Positions 34,251-45,800 of a stretch of 64,000 nucleotides of DNA are shown here, one piece after another; position 1 is the stretch's first letter, and each line of letters starts with the position of its first letter. Origin of the DNA: Prunella strophiata (taxonomy: Eukaryota; Chordata; Aves; Passeriformes; Prunellidae); NCBI GenBank assembly GCA_036583965.1, contig JAZBQD010000025.1, positions 15,251,410-15,315,409 of the forward strand, given 5' to 3'. The notes beneath the pieces were generated by a model. That model ran no database searches. It was not told the DNA's origin and was given only the letters and a program-made list of their open reading frames with translations. Made by a program: the position numbers and the translations under genes.

Positions 34251-36164
34251 AATGGCCTGGCCACCAAAACCAGACCACAGCTCAGTCCTGGGAGAGTTTT
34301 GAGGAGAAAAGATCAGCAAGAAGTGGAAGGACCTGCCAAGGGGAGTCTTATTGGTATGCAAGTCACATGTCCCCAAGAAATGCTGCCAACCAAAGACCTG
34401 TGGCAACAAGGACATCTGTGAAAGCATTTTACAGTGATGAAACAGAAGATCAGATGGGTAAAAAAGCTCCCAGTTTCTCTGTCCAGCCTAATCTTTCAGA
34501 AGACATGGCACAAGGGGTGATGCACAAGGGGTGATGCACCAGGTGAGAGGGATGGTGAAGGTGCTGACTGGGTCCTGTGCAAAGCCTCTCACAGCTCCTG
34601 TACTCCTGGAGGGGTTTAGAGATCAATCCCTGAAAAGAAAAGCAAAGCCAGTTCCTCTCTCTGAGTCACTGAGCATTTCTTTACCCATCCTGTTACTGCA
34701 TTTTCTGGGCAAGTGCACATTCTCTGGTGGTCTCAGTTGCCCAGATTTAATATTAAATTCCTCTGGGTATGTGTTTGATACAGGCACAAGATAGAGGAGC
34801 TTCACACTAACAGAATGGAGATTTTAGCTTTCCATTTTGTCTTACTCAGATCATTGTTTCAGCCACCTTTGCTCAGTTTGGAATTGAGGACACTTTGATC
34901 AGAGCAGTTCTTGCTTTATTGAGTTACTGGAATTACTTTCCCCTTGAATGCTGCTGTGCTCCTTCTTCCCCTCTGTTCTTCAGGGTTCCACACCCAAATT
35001 TAAAATGCCACTTGCTGCTGTTTTGGGAGCCCCTCACAGACCTGCACATCTGTTCTTTGGAGCACTTTTGGAAACCACCTGAAGAGCAGGAGCCTCCCTC
35101 TGCTGTGACCCAGCCTCCCTGTGCTCTGTCCCTCATGTGATCATTGGTACATGTTCAAATCAAACACGGGCTGGGCATGGAGGGCACACCCCAGTGCCAG
35201 CAAGGCCATCAGAGGAGCTGCAATTTTAATGATCTGGAGGAAATCTCTCTTTTAGAGCCTGATTCGTGAGGCTCTATTACCCGTGACAGCTGATGCTGGG
35301 ACTATATTTGCTTCTGATCTCACCTTCCCACACTTCTGGGAGAATTTTTATTCCACAGATTACTTTAACTCATCTGCCCTCATTCCCAGAGGTCCTCAGT
35401 TGGTTAAGAAATACAGAATTAATCCTTCTATAAATTGCTTCACATTTTCAACACTTTCATCCCCTCTGCTCATAAGCAGAGAACTCACCTCTGCCAGACC
35501 AATGTGGCTTTTGGTAACTCAATCACTGAACTTTCTGATTCACTTTTTTGTGCAACTCTCCCTCCAACCACCCTGGGTGTTGCAAAGCAGCTGGGAATCA
35601 CCTGCATGTCTTTTCCATGTTTTCCCTGTGGAAACACCTTTCACTGGCTTTGTTGGCTGACAGGTTCCTGTCTCCCAGACAAGGTTTTAGCTGTGTTCAC
35701 TGCTCAGTTTGGTGCTAAGTGGAGTTATAAATAAGCACTACTAGAGGGATTATCATTCAAACCCAACGGGAGGAGGAATATGTTGCTTATTCTGGGATTT
35801 AAACTGTAATTAGCTCTTACTGCATAGAGTTTTTGGCATGAGAAATGGTTTAGCTCACTGATCTTCTACATGATGCTCCCTTTTCCCAGCTGGTGGACTC
35901 ATCTCCCAGCCCCCTCCTCCCTGCCCCACTGGCTCCACTCCTCTGCTCCTGTGAACATTCCCAGCCCCCTGCTCGGGGCAGCCAAAGTGGAAATGTCACT
36001 GCCTGTGCTTTGGGGATTCCTCAGCAGCACTGTGGCAGTGAGGGAGATGTCCAGCTTGTCCTAGTCAGTGCCAGGGATTTCATGCCTCCTTTGTTGGAAA
36101 GTTTTCCTTGCAACTCCAGTGAATTCAGAGGAAATGAGAGCTTTGTCTTGCTGTTATTCCCAGC
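34251..36164. other. Intergenic, AT-richer, no gene seen
   Basis: Base composition drops in GC compared with flanking regions. No coding frame with a known domain, RNA gene or clear repeat was recognised. Confidence 0.5.
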
Positions 36165-36234
36165 TCCAGATGCTAAATGTTTGAAAGGACTTCAGCTGGA
36201 CTAGATGGTCACTGTTGGTCTCTTCCAACTGAAT
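36165..36234 (+). mobile_element. CR1 3'-tail remnant next to a pentanucleotide array
   Basis: The terminal CR1 part ggactagatggtcactgttg and gtctcttccaactgaatc runs straight into the ATCCC array. CR1 elements normally end in short ATTCTATG-like tails. Confidence 0.8.
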
Positions 36235-36360
36235 CATCCCATCCCATCCCATCCCATCCCATCCCATCCCATCCCATCCCATCCCATCCCATCCCATCCC
36301 ATCCCATCCCATCCCATCCCATCCCATCCCATCCCATCCCATCCCATCCCATCCCATCCC
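36235..36360. repeat. (ATCCC)n microsatellite, about 25 copies
   Basis: The pentamer CATCC/ATCCC is repeated about 25 times without visible error, starting at the end of a CR1 tail. This suggests that the tail seeded the expansion. Confidence 0.95.
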
Positions 36361-39300
36361 TTTCTGTACTGAGAATGGACAAAGCTCCTCACAGTCATTG
36401 CAGCAGCACTCTGAGCCAGGAAATGCCCCAGGTTTGTGGAGATGTCTGGCCCAAGTTTGGGATCTGGGGCAGGAAAGCTGGTATTTTGTCATTACAGAAT
36501 CCATACACGGGTGTTGGCCAAGTTTCCTCTCTGCAGTGGGTGTGTCCTGCTGGAAAACTTAAGGCTGGAAATTGAATTGTTCCTGTGGCCCCACCCGTGA
36601 CCAGAAACAACCCAGTTTGCCACTGTCAGCTGGAATTTGGAGTTCAGCTGAGATCATAAAGCAGAAATATCTACAGAGAAAAACCCAGATCTTGACCTGC
36701 TATGCAACTTATTTTAATTCTGTCCTCCAACCTCCACAGGAGCAGGGAAGGCTCCCCCCTTCCAAACAGCCCTGAAAGTGCCTACACAGTGCTTTTGCCC
36801 AAGAATGAAGTCCAAGTTTTTGGCTGCTGGAAGACTCCAGTTGTGGCTCACTGTCAGGGTTGAGCTGGTGACAAGATGCATGTGTCACCAATGGCTGGTG
36901 GCCTGGAGCTTCCAGCTCCTTGGTCTCTGGGAATACATGGATAATGCTCCAAGCAGCTTTCCATTGGGAAGACTCCAGTTCATAATTTAGTAGGTAGCTC
37001 CCCAGAGTTGGTACAACAGTTCCAAAGTTGTTTTGTGCCAATGGTAAATTTGTGGTGGAGGATCTCAAAGATATTATTGGAAAAGCATCAAAACCACAGG
37101 CCAGGTGAGGGGACTGAACTTCTTGGGTATCATCTGAAGAAGGAGTGAGAGGTTTGCAAGTACCAATTTTTTTCCAGCCCAAGAAATCCTCTCTTCAAGC
37201 ACATTTGAACAGGATGAACAAAGAACTTCAAGGGAAGAGAGCCTCCATCACCTTTTCTCTGTTAACCATATGCTTCAGAAGTGTGGTGAAACAAATGCAG
37301 TTCCTGTGGCTGTGGTCCCACAGCACCAAATCCAGGCAGGATGAAGAATTCAGTGTGGTGGAAAGAACAGGAAGGGGGGAGGAGAAAAGGGGGAGGTGAT
37401 ATCCATCAGAGGAGAAGAGACAGGCTGTCCCACCATGGCTCCAGTGCCCAATCCTTCCCTTGGTTCCTGAGCAGCATCAGCAGCTGGGGTGGTGCTGAGA
37501 CTGCTGCATCCTCTCCCAGGTCTGCTGCACCTCCAGCCATGGCCTTGGACAAGCCCAGCTGTCCTCCTCCCTCCACTGTGGCACCAGTGACACCACCTCG
37601 TGTGACAGCTTTATGGCATCATCAATGTTTATGGTTTGGAGCTTCTTGGGTTGGGAGGGCAAAGGGCTGCTGTTTAATGGGCATCTCCACCAAGCACTGG
37701 AGGTGCCACCACACAACAGCCCTTTGTTCTCTCTTCCAAGACCCCCCAGGACCCTCGGCCTGGGTGGGTTAACGTGTTGCTGGTCGTGGCCCCTGTTGCT
37801 GCTGCGTTTCCCCCTCTCCTCAGCCCTCACTCCCCCCCCCTCTCTCTCTCTCTCCCCTCCTCTCCCAGCTCTGTAGCAGTTTCCTCGGGAGTGTTCAGCT
37901 AGCTGACACATTTGCCACAGATGGATGGTGCACACGGAGACAGCTGTCACTCCTGATTTGTGGTCCACTGCGTGACAGCAGGGCTGATGCCTTCTGAAAG
38001 GCCGTCTCAGGGAGCACATGCACTCTGACATTCTTCGAGATGAGCCCTACAGACACCTCTCAGTGGACCTCAGGAGGAGCTGGCAAGCGAGCCCTTCCCT
38101 GCTCCCCCTCCCCGGAGCAGCCTGCAGGCTGGAAGAAAGCAGCCACTCTGCTGTGCACACACACACAGGCACGGCCAAGCTCCTTGGGTAGCTCTGTGCC
38201 ACTACTGGTGTGCCAGGTCCCAGCCCGGCTGTTTGCTCCTGATGCTGGTAGTATGAACTGAGGCGGGCTGAGATTTGCAGGAGGGAAAGGTCACCAGCAA
38301 AGCTGCTCTTTTCCCCTTTCCTGCCTTTTTAATTGCAGGAGGGAGGGATATGGGCTCCAGATTTGTTCTGTCACAGCAGCTGCCTCCAGCCTCTTGAGCT
38401 CCTCTGTCACAGCAAATGCTGCTGGACTTTGCAGCCACAGCCCCTTCAGGCCTCTCTGTGTTCTCCACCACCTCTGAACTGCACAAAGCAAGTTGGAAGT
38501 CCCCCCTCTTGGCAGGGGTTTCCTCCCACCCTCCCACCTCAGCATTGCACAGGGCAATGGGGCAGCTGCCCCAGCAGGACCCCAAAAGCTCCCAGGGAGT
38601 TCCTCTGACCAGCTCCAGGCAAGGACTGACTTAGGCAAGGCTGGCTCCTTGGAGGACAAGGCTCTCCTCTCTTAACCAGGCTCAGGCTCAGGCTCATAAT
38701 TTCAGGCCCCAACCACAGATACCTGTCCCAGGCATGACGTGTAGACACCTGAGTTTGCAATTCCGAGACCTTCAGCAAAACCCTTCAGGTGGGACTTTAA
38801 GCTGAATAGACAAAGCAGAACAGAGGAAACTGTCTTTAGTTCTGGGCAGAAGAACAAAATCCTCCAGACTCAAGACTGCATGGGAATGGAAACTGGTCCC
38901 TCCTTCGGTCCTCAGGGAAAAAATTTCCTTTCAGAAAACAGATATGCACAACTGTTAATTGTCCATTTCATTTGTAAAAGATTATAATCAAGGGAATAGG
39001 TCTACCTAAAAGGGAAAACTTCAACTGATTCTAGACAATATCATCTGGGTCCCTCTGGAACTGGCCTGAGACTTCCCCATCTTCTCCAGTGTCTGAACCC
39101 ACCACAGGGCACACCTTGGCTGCACAAGGTCATGAAAAAATTCCTTCTAGCAAGGTCTCTGGTGGTGCTTAACAGTGGAAAGGGGAGAGGGCAGCAGGCA
39201 GAGCAAACTCACAGGAGACTTCTCTTGGGCACTCTCCAGGCTTCCTACTGGTCAAAGCTGGGGGACTTTATGAACCAGATGTGATTTCTCCATATTCAGT

Positions 39301-40499
39301 GACTCCTGGAGCTCCCACCATCAGCAGTGCCTGGCTAGGTCTGCCCATCCCTCCCATTCCAAAGTCCTTGTGAGCCATTCAGTTTCTGAGGATTCACAAG
39401 TACAGAACCACAAGGGACATCAGCTATCCTGGCTGCTTTCATCCCTCAACTCCTGTTGCCATCCCCTGGGAGCAGCCTGAGCCTGCTTGGCAAGGAGAAG
39501 GTGTGATTTGCACCAGGACTCAGATTCCCTGGATCCTACAAGAACAGGAACAGAGTCTCCCACCAGGGTCTGAGCTGTGCTTGCCTTTGAGCTTCCCAGC
39601 TGGATGCAGCTCTGTTACCTGAGCAGGGACACCCAGCCTGGTGGGAGGTCATGTCAAAGTGGCATCAGCATGAGAGGAAGTTGTTCATTGGGGTTGGTGA
39701 TCCTGGCAGGGGGGATGGGGCCCTTACCCAGCCCAAAAGCTGGGAAAGCATGTTTGTGTATGGTAAAATACAAGGATAAGTGTGGATCCAGTAAGAAACT
39801 CCACAATCAGAACCATGAGTTCAAGATTGCTGAACATCACTGAGAACCTCAAGAAGAGGCTGGAGTGGAACCCAAGTGAAGTTCAAACTAAAGAGAAAGG
39901 AGCAATTTCCCTCCTGATGAGAGCACCTGGAAAGAGAGAGCACCTGCTCTGTCTCCAGAAAGATTTCCCTGTACTGGTCCATCAGGACCATCCCTAAAGA
40001 AGGTGGAGCTGTCCTGCTCTGAGGATCACAGCTGGGGCTGAGAGGAAGAGCCCCACCAGGGGACTGTGCTCCTCAGCTGGAAAGAACTCACAAAGCCTCA
40101 GCAGGTTCTGGCCTGACACACAGCAGTGTATCCCTGGAGATCCAGGGAAGCATCCTTTGCTCTGGCACAGCTATTTTAACTGAAGTTGGGAAGACAAGAC
40201 CTCTTGGCATTGCCATGAGCCCCTCTGCAGCAACACCACAAAGCTCCAGAGCACACAGAGACACCAGGAGCAATTATGCTGGGAGAATGTGGCATTTTGC
40301 TGAGGAAAAATGGAGGAATGTGGCAATTTCTGAGGAATGCACAATTTTCTGAGGAAATCCTGGTCCGTGTGGACAAGGCATGCTCAGACCAGGCACTGGC
40401 CTCTCCATGACTTTCCCTCTGGGATCCTCAGAATGATGAGAAGTGGTGAGGCTGAGCTTTGGCAGGATGGAGGTGTGAGCTCCAAGGGAGAAGAGCTCA
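36361..40499. other. Intergenic, no gene seen
   Basis: About 4 kb of mostly unique sequence with short CT- and CA-rich runs at about 37836-37865 and 38156-38168. I recognise no gene, RNA or well-preserved transposon. Confidence 0.5.
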
Positions 40500-41035
40500 G
40501 CTCAGCCCAGCTTTGATGAACCAAAGGCAGTAGACACAACCCCAGCTGGAGTTCTGGGGGCACGTTTGGAGACCACAACCTAAAAAAGATCTAAACCTAT
40601 TAAAGAGCCACCAGAAGAGGGCCACAAGGATAGTATAGAGGGGAAGTAAAGCCAGGTGAGGAGTGGCTGAAGTCACTTGGTTTGAAAAGAGGAGACTGAG
40701 GGGAGACTCACTGGGGGCTGCAGCTCCTCCTGAGGGGCAGCTCTGAGCTCTGCTCTGTGACAGGGACAGGACCAGGGAATGGTGGAGCTGTGCCAGGGTA
40801 GGCTCAGGCTGGAGATCAGGGCAAGGTTCTTCCCCAGAGGGTGCTGGGCACTGCCCAGGCTCCCCAGGGAATGGGCACAGCTCCAAGGCTGCCAGAGCTC
40901 CAGGAGTGCTTGGACAATGCTCTCAGGGATGCCCAGGGGGATTGTTGGGAGTCTGTGCAGGGCCAGGGGTTGGATTCATGTTTCTTTTGGGTCCCTTCCA
41001 GCTCAGGATATTCTTGGTTCTATGACTCCAGTTGC
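40500..41035 (+). mobile_element. CR1 LINE fragment, longer and older copy, plus strand
   Basis: The order is ggagttctgggggcacgttt, gccaccagaagagggccaca, gaaaagaggagactgagggg, gatcagggcaaggttcttcc, then tttgggtcccttccagctca and ttcttggttctatgact. It covers the last part of the ORF2-derived region and the 3' UTR. Confidence 0.87.
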
Positions 41036-42560
41036 CTTCTGCCCAGAAAGAGCCTTCAATGCAGACACATCACCAGCCTGACCCTTGGCCCTTCAGCTCC
41101 TAAGGTGCTATAATGAAATCTTTGCTCATGATCTCATGGGGCTGAGCTGTATTTAGAGGTCCTATCAGATGCCACCTCAAATTCCCCATGTCTGTGCCAC
41201 CTGAAGATGGGAATCCCTCACTCAGGTTCAGCTGTGAGTGTACCCAAGGTTCCAGAATTGCTTCAATTAAGTGGTGTAACACAAAATTATTTTCCCCCCA
41301 CTATTTCTGAAGAAGGTAGAAATGCAGTTCAGAAGAAGATGCAGGTTTGTGGGCAGGGGCCTGGGACCTTGGGAACACACTGTCAGCTCAGCCAAGGCTG
41401 GGATGTTTGGGAAGGGAACAAATTAAATTATCGATGAAGAATTCTTAGATTTTAAATCTTAACGAATACAAATGAAAACATTACATGAAACTCCCACCAT
41501 ATTCATAATTAAAACAGGAACCCATCATTACAGACAGAGAAATGACCCATCTGTGCTCCAGGTGACCAAGTGCACCAGAAGACATCAGGCCCCAAGAATG
41601 ACTCTGGGTTTGGGAGGGATGTCATCACCTCGTGTTCCCTTTCTGAGGACAGGGAGGCCAAGGCTTTCCCAGAGAGGCTCCAGCCAGGAATGCTCTACCC
41701 ACAACAGGGGAGTGATGTGCCTTGCTTGGCTCCCAGCCTAGAGACACAGGAGGCAAGCAGGGACAGCAGGACCTGCACATTGCCCTGGGGAGCTGTGGGG
41801 TGGTGGCAGTGATGCCAAGGATTGAGAAGCCACCAGGTGAGATTTGGTGCAGAAGATGATGAAACTGGGATTTCTGCAGCCTCTGCTCTGCACACGTGGC
41901 TGTGCACCCCTGCTGGAGAGGTGGGATAGGGGAAAGGGAGGAAGCTCCTGCTTCTTCTGGAGAAATGTCCTCAGACCATTAGGACATCTGGCAGGACAGG
42001 AGGTGCAGCAGCCTCCTGCCTGTCCTTCCTGTCCCCACCGTGGTGGTGGCAGGACACTCACACCTGCCTGTGCTGGGAGGTCCCCACCAGCCCCTTTCCC
42101 TTGGGTGGGTGAGGGGAGCAGCCCCCATTCCACACAGAGCTTTCCTGGCCAGCCCCCCCCTGCAGGAGATGCCACCTCAGTAACTTTCAACCTCCTGGGG
42201 CAGCAGGGCCATCACATGGGGGCAGAGTGGATGGGGCAGAATGGTTAGGAAGCCCTGGGAGTGCCCCATCCCTGCCCTGCCTGGCAGCACGGGAGGGATA
42301 AATATTCAGTGCTGGAGAGCTGCAGGTGGACAGCAGCACTCAGCAGAAGCTGCAGCCCCTCACCTGCTCAGAGGCAAGGCAGGAGAGTGATCAAGGTGAA
42401 GGCACCTTCACATCTCCCCAGCCTTGAACTGCAGATGAAAGGGGCACTGGGAGCCAGGGATAACAAAAAGAGAGCAGGGAAAGTTCAGGTCAGGCAGGGA
42501 TTTCTGGCTGGTGGGTTTTCCACTGAGAAATTCTCCCTGCCTCTTTCATGGTGATGAAGA
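41036..42560. other. Intergenic, no gene seen
   Basis: Unique sequence with no recognised coding frame, RNA gene or repeat. It leads into the pyrimidine tract of the promoter/exon candidate. Confidence 0.45.
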
Positions 42561-42826
42561 TCCTTTTAATTTTTTTTTTTTCTTCCCCCTTTCTCCTCTC
42601 CTTCTTCTTCTCCTCTTTCGCCAGGCGGATAGCTGGGAGCCGCGGAGCATGTGATGCATCTTCCATATAGGGGCAGGAGCAAAGCAAGACCAACTGATGG
42701 ACGCCCTAGGGCCAGACTTGCAGACAATATATAACCTAGTGCATGATCTAAAACGCTTCCCACTTCCACAGAGCGAACATCAGGCAGAGCAGAGCCGCAG
42801 CGAGGGCAGAGGAGTGCTGCGTGCAG
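42561..42826 (+). promoter_or_regulatory. Candidate promoter plus first exon, or an internal noncoding exon
   Basis: A long homopyrimidine tract (about 42568-42622) ends in cgccag. A CArG-like element CCATATAGGG follows at 42663-42672, then TATATAA at 42728-42734, and a strong donor GTGCAG|GTAAGT at 42826/42827. Reading 1: the TATA box drives a start near 42760 and the exon is about 42760-42826. Reading 2: the pyrimidine tract and cag at 42622-42624 are a splice acceptor and the exon is 42625-42826, which contains a short open frame beginning MDALGPDLQTIYNLVHDLK at 42697. The sequence between about 42640 and 42790 is AT-richer and more complex than its flanks. The exon could be an untranslated 5' exon of PRR35 or part of an unannotated transcript. 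Confidence 0.4.
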
Positions 42827-45800
42827 GTAAGTCCCCCTCGCCTCCTGCCCGGAGGGAGTCCCAGGGAGGGGGAAGGTGCGAGGGACCTGCTCCGTGGCTG
42901 GCTGCCGTGCAGGCAGGCGGGATGGGGCAGTTATTGCTGTTATCAGCTGGGGTTTTTAAAGCATTTTTGGTGCCAGCGGAGTTCAGGACAGTGGTGGAGA
43001 GAGTGGCAGATGGAATCTGGCAGAGCCCAGCCTCAGCCTCTGTCCCTGCAAACACCATGAGTGGGAGAGCATCCCGGGCCAGCCGACGTTCCTTTACTCG
43101 CATTCATTGCTGTCGAGGTCCGCCTGGGCTGTGCGAAGCGCCTGGCTCCTGCCCGGCTGCTCTCCGGCATCTCCTCCCGCCCAGCACCGTCCCATCCCGC
43201 CCGGCCCCGCTGGGGTCCCTTTGCCTTTGACAGAGCAGCAAAAGGAATCACCAGACAACTTTAAAAAGCACTTTTGCTCAGCGTGCCGCCTCCAGCGCCT
43301 GCCCGGCTGCCTTCACCTTCCTGCACTGGAATTTCCTCTGCAAGGGAAACTGTTCCCAGCTGGGACTGACGGGGGGACATGGGCTGGGGGCAGCGAGGTG
43401 GCGAAAGTGTGCAGGCGAGGGTTTGTGAGGGTGTGTGGGTGTGGGGGGGTCTGTGCAGCCCAGCTGCTGCTCCATCCCCGTACCACACAGGCGGCCCCAC
43501 GCAGGGGGAGCAGGCTCTGTGCCGGGGATACTTCGTGTCCTGCTGAATGGAAAATCATCCTAGCAACAGCTCCGCGCTCCGCGGGGCCTCGCCGAGGTTA
43601 TGGCAGGGAGGGGTTTGCTTGCTTTGGGGTATCCTGGTGGGGATGTGGGGGTTGAGGAGCCCTGGCTGTGTTTGAGGCTGGGGAACCTCCACGAATTGCC
43701 AGTCTTGGACAAGCTCTGGCAGTCCCAGGCTAAAGGGACTCCGTAATTGTAATGGGGATAAAGATGGACAAAATCATTAAAATGAGTGTTTTGGGGCATT
43801 TAGGTTTGTACACCGCCAGCAAGTGCAGAGATGATAAAACTGCTCTGTGAGTGCAAGGCTGAGGATGTTCCCTTGCTCTGTGCCTCAGTTTCCTCCTCTG
43901 TGGGTGCCGGGGTCAGCCCCGTGCGGGGGCAGCGCTCGATGCAGTGCCCCAGTACCCGCAGGAAGGGTCAGCTCAGGGGAGCAGCAGAGCTCAGCCCCCC
44001 GGGGTAATTAAGATCGTATTCAGATAACGGGACTCGGAGAACCTGCAGCAGTCAGAGGCGCCTCTGTGAGCAGAGCTGCGTCCCCAGCACCCAGACCGGG
44101 ACAGGCTCACCCTGGCAGCACCCTGCACCCTGCTGGGGGCACCGGGGCTGCGGGCACGGCTGGAGATGCCCATCCTGACGGCAATCAGGTGTGATCAAGT
44201 TGGGTTATGGACCCAGGGTCTGCCACGCGGGGCAGATGTGCCCCAGATGTGCTGGGGGCTGGCAGGGAGTTGCGGGTCTGTGCCAGGTGTGGGGTCGGTG
44301 ATTCGGGGCCAAGCTCTCCCTCTGCTGCCATGAGCTTTTCCTGCGTGAGGGGTGGAAATCTGAGGGCTCTCAGTAGCTCAGCATGGCCGGGATCAGGCAG
44401 CACAGGAAGTGCTCGGGGAGTCCCCTGCCCTTGGCTCGGACCACAGTGGACTGAGAGGAGAGAACAACTCTTCCCCTTGGCTCCAGACCTTTGAAAATCT
44501 TTCCTAGTGGCAAATGCTCTCAGATTTCTGTACTGAAATGAGGACAGCTCAACCTCTCTGCAGCCTTTTTGAGCCCCCTTGGTTGTGTTCACACCCCAAA
44601 ATCCCAGCTGTGAGCAGGGCACCGAGCTGCTCCCCCCGGGTGCACAGGAACCGAGCATGGCAGGAACTGAGCAAAATCTCAGCTGAACCAGGCCAAGCTG
44701 GAACTGCTGGGTGCTGCATCCTGGTGCCACTGGTAAAGCAGGAGGTCCCCAATGCCATACTAGTGCCCAGCCAGAGGGGGAAGCAAAGATGTCAGGGATT
44801 TTTCCCCCCTCATGGGATAAGATAATCCCTTTCTCCCACTGCTTCTCTCCTCACTGTTCTTCTCCTCTCCCATCCTTCCCGAATCTCACATTTGGGACAA
44901 ATTTCAGGGCACTTTCAGCCAAGGTGATGCCTAAAATCAGCCCTTCTGGTTCTCCCAGGCTCCAGACTGGTTTTGGCTAGCAGTGCTAGTGCCCACTCCA
45001 GCGCCATTTCCTGATGCTCCCATCTCGATGAGCACCATCTGGAGAAGGTTTTACCCCTGCAGTGCCTTACCCTGATGCAGGGATTGTACCCTGGGTTTCT
45101 CAGTGGCACAGCTGAGAGGGCACTGCCTGGAGGAACCACCAGCCCTGCCAGGAGCACCAGCTCTGCCGGGACCAGACACAGCACAGCTCCTAAGCCGAGA
45201 GCAGGACTTGTGTCCCTGATCTCCTGCCAGCACCAGCTCTTGCTGGATCTGGAGGTGCCTCAGCTTGCCCTTCTTGGTCCAGGACATGGGCTGGGTTACC
45301 CATATTCATGCTTGGTTGCCTGCCTTGGAGCCCACCCTCGAACCTGGGCTGTGTCCCTGTTTGCATCAGCCTCAGGATCATTATTATTGGCAATTATTAT
45401 AATTACTTTCTGATTAGAGTGGTGCAGAGGTGTGGGGTGGGCAGGAGGGTTGATGGGCACAGAGGGCAGAGCTGTTGCTGTTCCACAGATCCTCCTTATG
45501 GTTCTGTGGAGCTTGGGAGGGGAATCCCTTGGATCTGGGGGAAAGGCACCGGCCCCATTTCTGCCAATGCCGTAGGGCAAGGAGCGAGCCGCGAGCCTGG
45601 AGCCGCACCCAGGGCAGGGATTGCAGAGGATCCGATCGCTCTGCGGGGTCCCGGGCGGTTTCCTGACACTGAATCCCAAACCCGGCAGTGCAGGCACCGA
45701 GCCTGGCACTGGCACTGCTGGAAAAGGCTGGCAGAGGCATCTGGTAGCTGCAGCACGGGCTCCTCTCCGGGATCCGGGGGGGTTTCCTGGGCACAGCATC

